A DNA stretch of 64,000 nt. It comes from Granulicella sp. S190 (GTDB lineage: Bacteria > Acidobacteriota > Terriglobia > Terriglobales > Acidobacteriaceae). The notes below the pieces were generated by a model that had not been told where the DNA came from, searched no databases, and saw only the letters and a program-made list of their open reading frames with translations. Shown here in pieces: positions 60,625 through 64,000 of the stretch (positions are counted from its first letter, which is position 1; every line of letters begins with the position of its first letter). Both the position numbers and the translations under genes were made by a program. The stretch is taken from assembly GCF_009766095.1 (NCBI RefSeq), contig NZ_LMUD01000009.1, positions 298,057-362,056 on the forward strand, written 5' to 3'.

Positions 60625-61239
60625 CTAGGGGCGCGGAAAAGGCGCGTCTTCTTCGCGGGGTTTTACGCCGGCAGTGGGGGTGATCCAGATGATGGTGACG
60701 AAGGCGCAGAGGCCGAGGGCGAGGTGCGGGTGGTAGAAGGCCACAGGAATCGCGACAAGATAGGTCAGCAGCGAGTAGAGATGCTTGTGCTGTACGGAGG
60801 TGTCTTGAATTTCGAGTTTGCCGGCGAGGCGAAGGCGGCGAGCGATGGCGAGGCGCAGGAGAAGAAAGCTAAAGCCGGTGAAGACCATTGAGGACGTATA
60901 GAGAGCAACAGAGAAAGAGTCCATCTTCTTTTCGAGGACATAGGAGGTGAGGAAGGGCAGAAGTGAGAGACAGAAGAGGAAGAAGAGGTTGGCGTAGAGG
61001 ACCAGTTCGTCGGCCTCTTCGGTGCGGTGAACGAGGTGGTGGTGGTTGATCCAGTAAATCCCGGTGAAAGCAAACGAGACGGCATAGATGGCGAGAGTAG
61101 GGATCACGGCGTAGAGGCCTGCGATGCCGTCCTGATGGGGAACCTTGAGCTCGAGAACCATGATGGTGATGATGACGGCGATGACTCCGTCGGAAAAGGC
61201 TTCGAGGCGGGCTGTTGTGGAGAGATGTGTGTGTCGCAT
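60625..61239 (-). CDS. TMEM175/DUF1211-type membrane protein, potassium-channel-like
   Basis: 204 residues from ATG 61239, starting MRHTHLSTTARLEAFSDGVI; the longer reading to 61401 is rejected. The FSDG signature and following helix AVIITIMVLELKVP match TMEM175-type channels; about six membrane helices with INHHHLVHRTEEAD between. Bacterial TMEM175 proteins conduct K+. It converges with the acyltransferase gene. Confidence 0.9.
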   Translation of the reverse strand: MRHTHLSTTARLEAFSDGVIAVIITIMVLELKVPHQDGIAGLYAVIPTLAIYAVSFAFTGIYWINHHHLVHRTEEADELVLYANLFFLFCLSLLPFLTSYVLEKKMDSFSVALYTSSMVFTGFSFLLLRLAIARRLRLAGKLEIQDTSVQHKHLYSLLTYLVAIPVAFYHPHLALGLCAFVTIIWITPTAGVKPREEDAPFPRP

Positions 61240-61503
61240 AGGTTTACGAGGCTTGGACTTTTCGCGTTGGGAGCAGCATACATCGGCGGTTGGTGTGGGT
61301 GTATGCGTGGGAAAGACTAAAATGTAGGAATGGTCGAAAATTTCACTGGCATGCGTTCGCATTCGCGTGCGGTGGATGCCGTGCCTGCGGTTTGTTCGCA
61401 TGGCAGTCCGAATTTATGCGGCGTGTTGGCGCCGGTGTTGCTGCCTGACGGAGTCTCTCGCGCATGCGGCTGACCTTAGTGAAAGAAGTAGAGAAAGGGT
61501 GCG

Positions 61504-62505
61504 ATGATTCTCAGTGATAAGAAGGTGTTGCCGGGGCTGGAGGAGATTAAAGCTGCGGCGGAGTTGATCTATAAGACGATGCCGGCAACGCCGCAGTACA
61601 GCTGGCCACTGCTGAACGAGAGAGCTTCGGCGGTCGCCGGGCCGGTGGAGGTGTGGGTGAAACATGAGAACCATACGCCGGTGGGGGCGTTCAAAGTTCG
61701 CGGCGGGTTGGTGTATATGGACTGGCTCCGGCGGACTCGGCCCGAGGTGAAGACGGTCGTGTCGGCGACTCGCGGGAATCATGGGCAGTCGATGGCGTTT
61801 GCAGGGAAGCAGCTTGGACTGCGGGTGGTAATCGTGGTGCCGTTTGGCAACAGTCCGGAGAAGAACCGCTCGATGCGATGTCTGGGCGCGGAGCTGGTGG
61901 AGTTTGGGAACGACTTCCAGGAGGCGATTGAGCATGCGGCGCATCTTGAGGCTCAGTTTGGATGGCACCGGGTGCCGAGCTTCGACCTGCATCTGGTAAC
62001 GGGTGTTTCCACCTATGCGTGGGAGATGTTTACGGCGTGTCCGGAGCTGGATACGTTTTATGTGCCGATAGGGATGGGGTCAGGAGTGTGTGGGACGATT
62101 GCGGCTCGGAATGCGCTGGGACTGAAGACGAAGGTGGTGGGGGTTGTGTCGAGCCATGCTCCGGCATATGCGCTTTCGTTTGCGGCAGGACATGTGCGGG
62201 AGCATGAGGCTGCGACGGAGATTGCCGATGGAGTCGCCTGCAGGAAGCCGGACGCGACGACGCTGGAGATTTTGAAGGCGGGGATGGACCGCATCCTGAT
62301 GGTGGATGACAGGGCGGTGAAGGAGGCGATGCGAGCGTACTTCGTCGATACGCATAATGTGGCGGAGGGCGCGGGGGCGATTGGACTGGCGGCTCTGTTG
62401 ATGGACCGACCCAAGGGAGGGAAGCGCGTAGGGACCGTGCTGTGCGGTGGGAATGTGGATAGCGACGTATTCGGGAGCGTGTTGTGCGATAGCGGGATGA
62501 GCTGA
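61504..62505 (+). CDS. Threonine/serine dehydratase-like PLP enzyme
   Basis: 333 residues. Fold type II motifs: HENHTPVGAFKVRGGLVYM with PLP Lys64, SATRGNHGQSMAFAGKQLGL, VPIGMGSGVCGTIAARNAL and VLCGGNVDSDVFGSVL. It deaminates threonine or serine to the oxo acid. No C-terminal ACT domain, so it looks like the catabolic form. AAGGG precedes the ATG. Related dehydratases or racemases cannot be excluded. Confidence 0.9.
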   Translation: MILSDKKVLPGLEEIKAAAELIYKTMPATPQYSWPLLNERASAVAGPVEVWVKHENHTPVGAFKVRGGLVYMDWLRRTRPEVKTVVSATRGNHGQSMAFAGKQLGLRVVIVVPFGNSPEKNRSMRCLGAELVEFGNDFQEAIEHAAHLEAQFGWHRVPSFDLHLVTGVSTYAWEMFTACPELDTFYVPIGMGSGVCGTIAARNALGLKTKVVGVVSSHAPAYALSFAAGHVREHEAATEIADGVACRKPDATTLEILKAGMDRILMVDDRAVKEAMRAYFVDTHNVAEGAGAIGLAALLMDRPKGGKRVGTVLCGGNVDSDVFGSVLCDSGMS

Positions 62506-62697
62506 TTCTCCATTAGCATGCTTATGCGATCTTGCAGTGAGGCTTAGATACTGGAGAATCTTTTCTTGACGCGGACGGCAAGGTGACCAAGGAGATTGCG
62601 GGGAACAAGTAGGGCGGTTGCCGCGTAGTTCGATGCGGGCGTGCTAGTCTGGCGCGGTCGGTTTCTGGAGTTCACTTCAACTTCCACGGAGTTTGCG

Positions 62698-64000
62698 ATG
62701 ACACGCTTCTGCTTAGTGCCTGCGTTAGTAGTGATGGCCTCGGTTTCAGGATTAGCTTCAGGGCCCGGAGATCGTGTTGCGACCGATCCCAAAAGCCTGG
62801 TCTCCGCGAAGAACGCGGCGGGATCGTCTCCGATGCCGGTGGCGGAGTTACTGCAGACCGTGAGGATTGGCGGGTCGACCTGGTCGCCGGATGGAAAGCA
62901 GATTGGGTATGTCAGCAATGCTTCGGGACGGCTAAATCTTTGGGTGATGCAGGCGGATGGAACGGGTGCGCGGCAGTTGTTGAAGTCCGATGACCGGCAA
63001 TCGGGGCCAGTGTTTACGAAGGACGGGAGAGAGATCGTCTACGAGCAGGACAAAGGCGGCGATGAGCTGTATGACCTGTATGCGGTTCCGGTGAGTGGAG
63101 GTGCGCCGCGGAATCTCACGAATACGGATAAGACGAGTGAGAGTGGGCCGCAGTTCTCCAAAGATGGGAGGTGGCTGGCCTTTGGCAGCAAGGAGAAGGT
63201 CGAAGCCTCCATCAATATTGCAGTGATGGAGTGGGCGACGGGGAAGATGCGGCTGCTGACGCATGAGAAAGATCCGAAGGCCGCATGGAATGTTGTGGAC
63301 TGGAGCCCTGACGGACGATATCTGTATGCGGTGCGGGGGGTGGGGACTGATGATGCGGATGTGTACCGCATTGAGGTGAAGACTGAAGCAGCGGAGAATC
63401 TGACGGCGCATACGGGGAAGGTGCTGGTGTTTGCGTCCGAGTTGTCGCCAGATGGCAAGACGCTGCTGGTGACCTCAAATGAAAAGGGTGGGTACTCGAA
63501 TGTCGCGCTGCTGGATGTCGCTTCGAAGAAGAAGCGCTGGGTGACCGATACGCAGTGGGAGGCGCAGGCGAGTGGGTTTTCTCCAAAGGGGGACGTGTTT
63601 ACTTACGTCCTGAATGCGGATGGACGGACGACGATTAATTTTGTCGATACGAAGACGTTGAAGGCGAGCGACAGGGGAGTTCCAGCGGGGTTGAACTCTC
63701 CCGGAGCGGGACCGACCGCGTTTCGCGAAGACGGAAGCTACCTGTTCGCGCACCAGGACTCGACGCATGCGCCGAATCTTTATCTGTTGAGTTCAGGCGA
63801 CGCCGTGTCGCAGGTGACACATAACGAGAGCCCAGTCTTGACTGCGTCGGCGCTGCCTTCGTCGCAGTTGGTGACTTATAAGAGCTTCGATGGAAGGATG
63901 ATCTCGGCGCTGGTGTGGGTTCCGTTTAACTTGAAGCGCGACGGGACGGCTCCCGTAGTCGTGATGCCGCACGGCGGCCCGACGGGTCAGACGCTGGACA
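62698..64000 (+). CDS. S9 family peptidase (prolyl oligopeptidase/DPP-like), partial
   Basis: 434 residues to the window edge. Signal MTRFCLVPALVVMASVSGLA. Seven or so PD40-like propeller blades: STWSPDGKQIGYVS, VFTKDGREIVYEQD, QFSKDGRWLAFGS, DWSPDGRYLYAV and ELSPDGKTLLVTS. The alpha/beta-hydrolase domain begins at about 400 with SFDGRMISALVWVP and VVVMPHGGPTGQT. The catalytic Ser, Asp and His lie outside the window. It is an exported peptidase. Confidence 0.92.
   Translation, partial: MTRFCLVPALVVMASVSGLASGPGDRVATDPKSLVSAKNAAGSSPMPVAELLQTVRIGGSTWSPDGKQIGYVSNASGRLNLWVMQADGTGARQLLKSDDRQSGPVFTKDGREIVYEQDKGGDELYDLYAVPVSGGAPRNLTNTDKTSESGPQFSKDGRWLAFGSKEKVEASINIAVMEWATGKMRLLTHEKDPKAAWNVVDWSPDGRYLYAVRGVGTDDADVYRIEVKTEAAENLTAHTGKVLVFASELSPDGKTLLVTSNEKGGYSNVALLDVASKKKRWVTDTQWEAQASGFSPKGDVFTYVLNADGRTTINFVDTKTLKASDRGVPAGLNSPGAGPTAFREDGSYLFAHQDSTHAPNLYLLSSGDAVSQVTHNESPVLTASALPSSQLVTYKSFDGRMISALVWVPFNLKRDGTAPVVVMPHGGPTGQTLD

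Overview
The window looks like part of a chromosome from a soil Acidobacteriota of the Terriglobia type (Granulicella / Terriglobus / Edaphobacter-like). This is inferred from the 1,199-residue Oar-like TonB-dependent receptor with an N-terminal carboxypeptidase-regulatory domain, the S53 pro-kumamolisin, the two-component propeller histidine kinase, moderately high GC, and three families of short dispersed intergenic repeats. No rRNA, tRNA, CRISPR array, transposase, integrase or phage gene was recognised.

Layout. 1-4.7 kb: regulators and small stress-type enzymes (partial AraC, receiver-like/HATPase fusion, NTF2-fold protein, AraC, VOC protein, Yip1 membrane protein). 4.8-18.6 kb: housekeeping block (sialate O-acetylesterase, fabF-acpP, rmuC, DUF2278, folP, dacB with a cytochrome c and two overlapping small genes, sugar isomerase, an unrecognised exported protein, lipA). 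19-21 kb: Old Yellow Enzyme reductase with a TetR regulator. 21-30 kb: S53 protease, propeller sensor kinase/response regulator pair, and an MBOAT/SGNH-like pair for surface acylation. 30.4-45.4 kb: carbohydrate region with tagaturonate epimerase, permease, PfkB kinase, HSL-type esterase, ROK regulator, modular GH18 chitinase-like protein, TonB-dependent receptor, GntR regulator and TPR protein. 45.5-64 kb: free-standing DsbD-alpha protein coupled to a TPR-thioredoxin protein, GH31 glycosidase, aminotransferase, NmrA reductase with divergent TetR, FAD monooxygenase, frr, PilZ protein, hicBA, acyltransferase, TMEM175-type channel, threonine dehydratase and the start of an S9 peptidase.

How the genes fit together. 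The 30-45 kb region reads as a polysaccharide/sugar-acid acquisition locus: secreted GH18 enzyme and TonB receptor outside, permease at the inner membrane, and epimerase, kinase and esterase inside, under ROK and GntR control. The grouping is inference from order and strand; the enzyme families are recognised from motifs.

The points most worth a second look are: a 25-bp direct repeat of an AraC gene tail flanking a small gene; a receiver domain without its phospho-acceptor Asp fused to an anti-sigma-type ATPase; the DsbD-alpha/TPR-thioredoxin pair; three broken or frameshifted small genes (47.9, 57.1 and 59.2 kb); a multi-hairpin leader before the chitinase gene; and three intergenic repeat families, one forming a hairpin with a compensatory base change.
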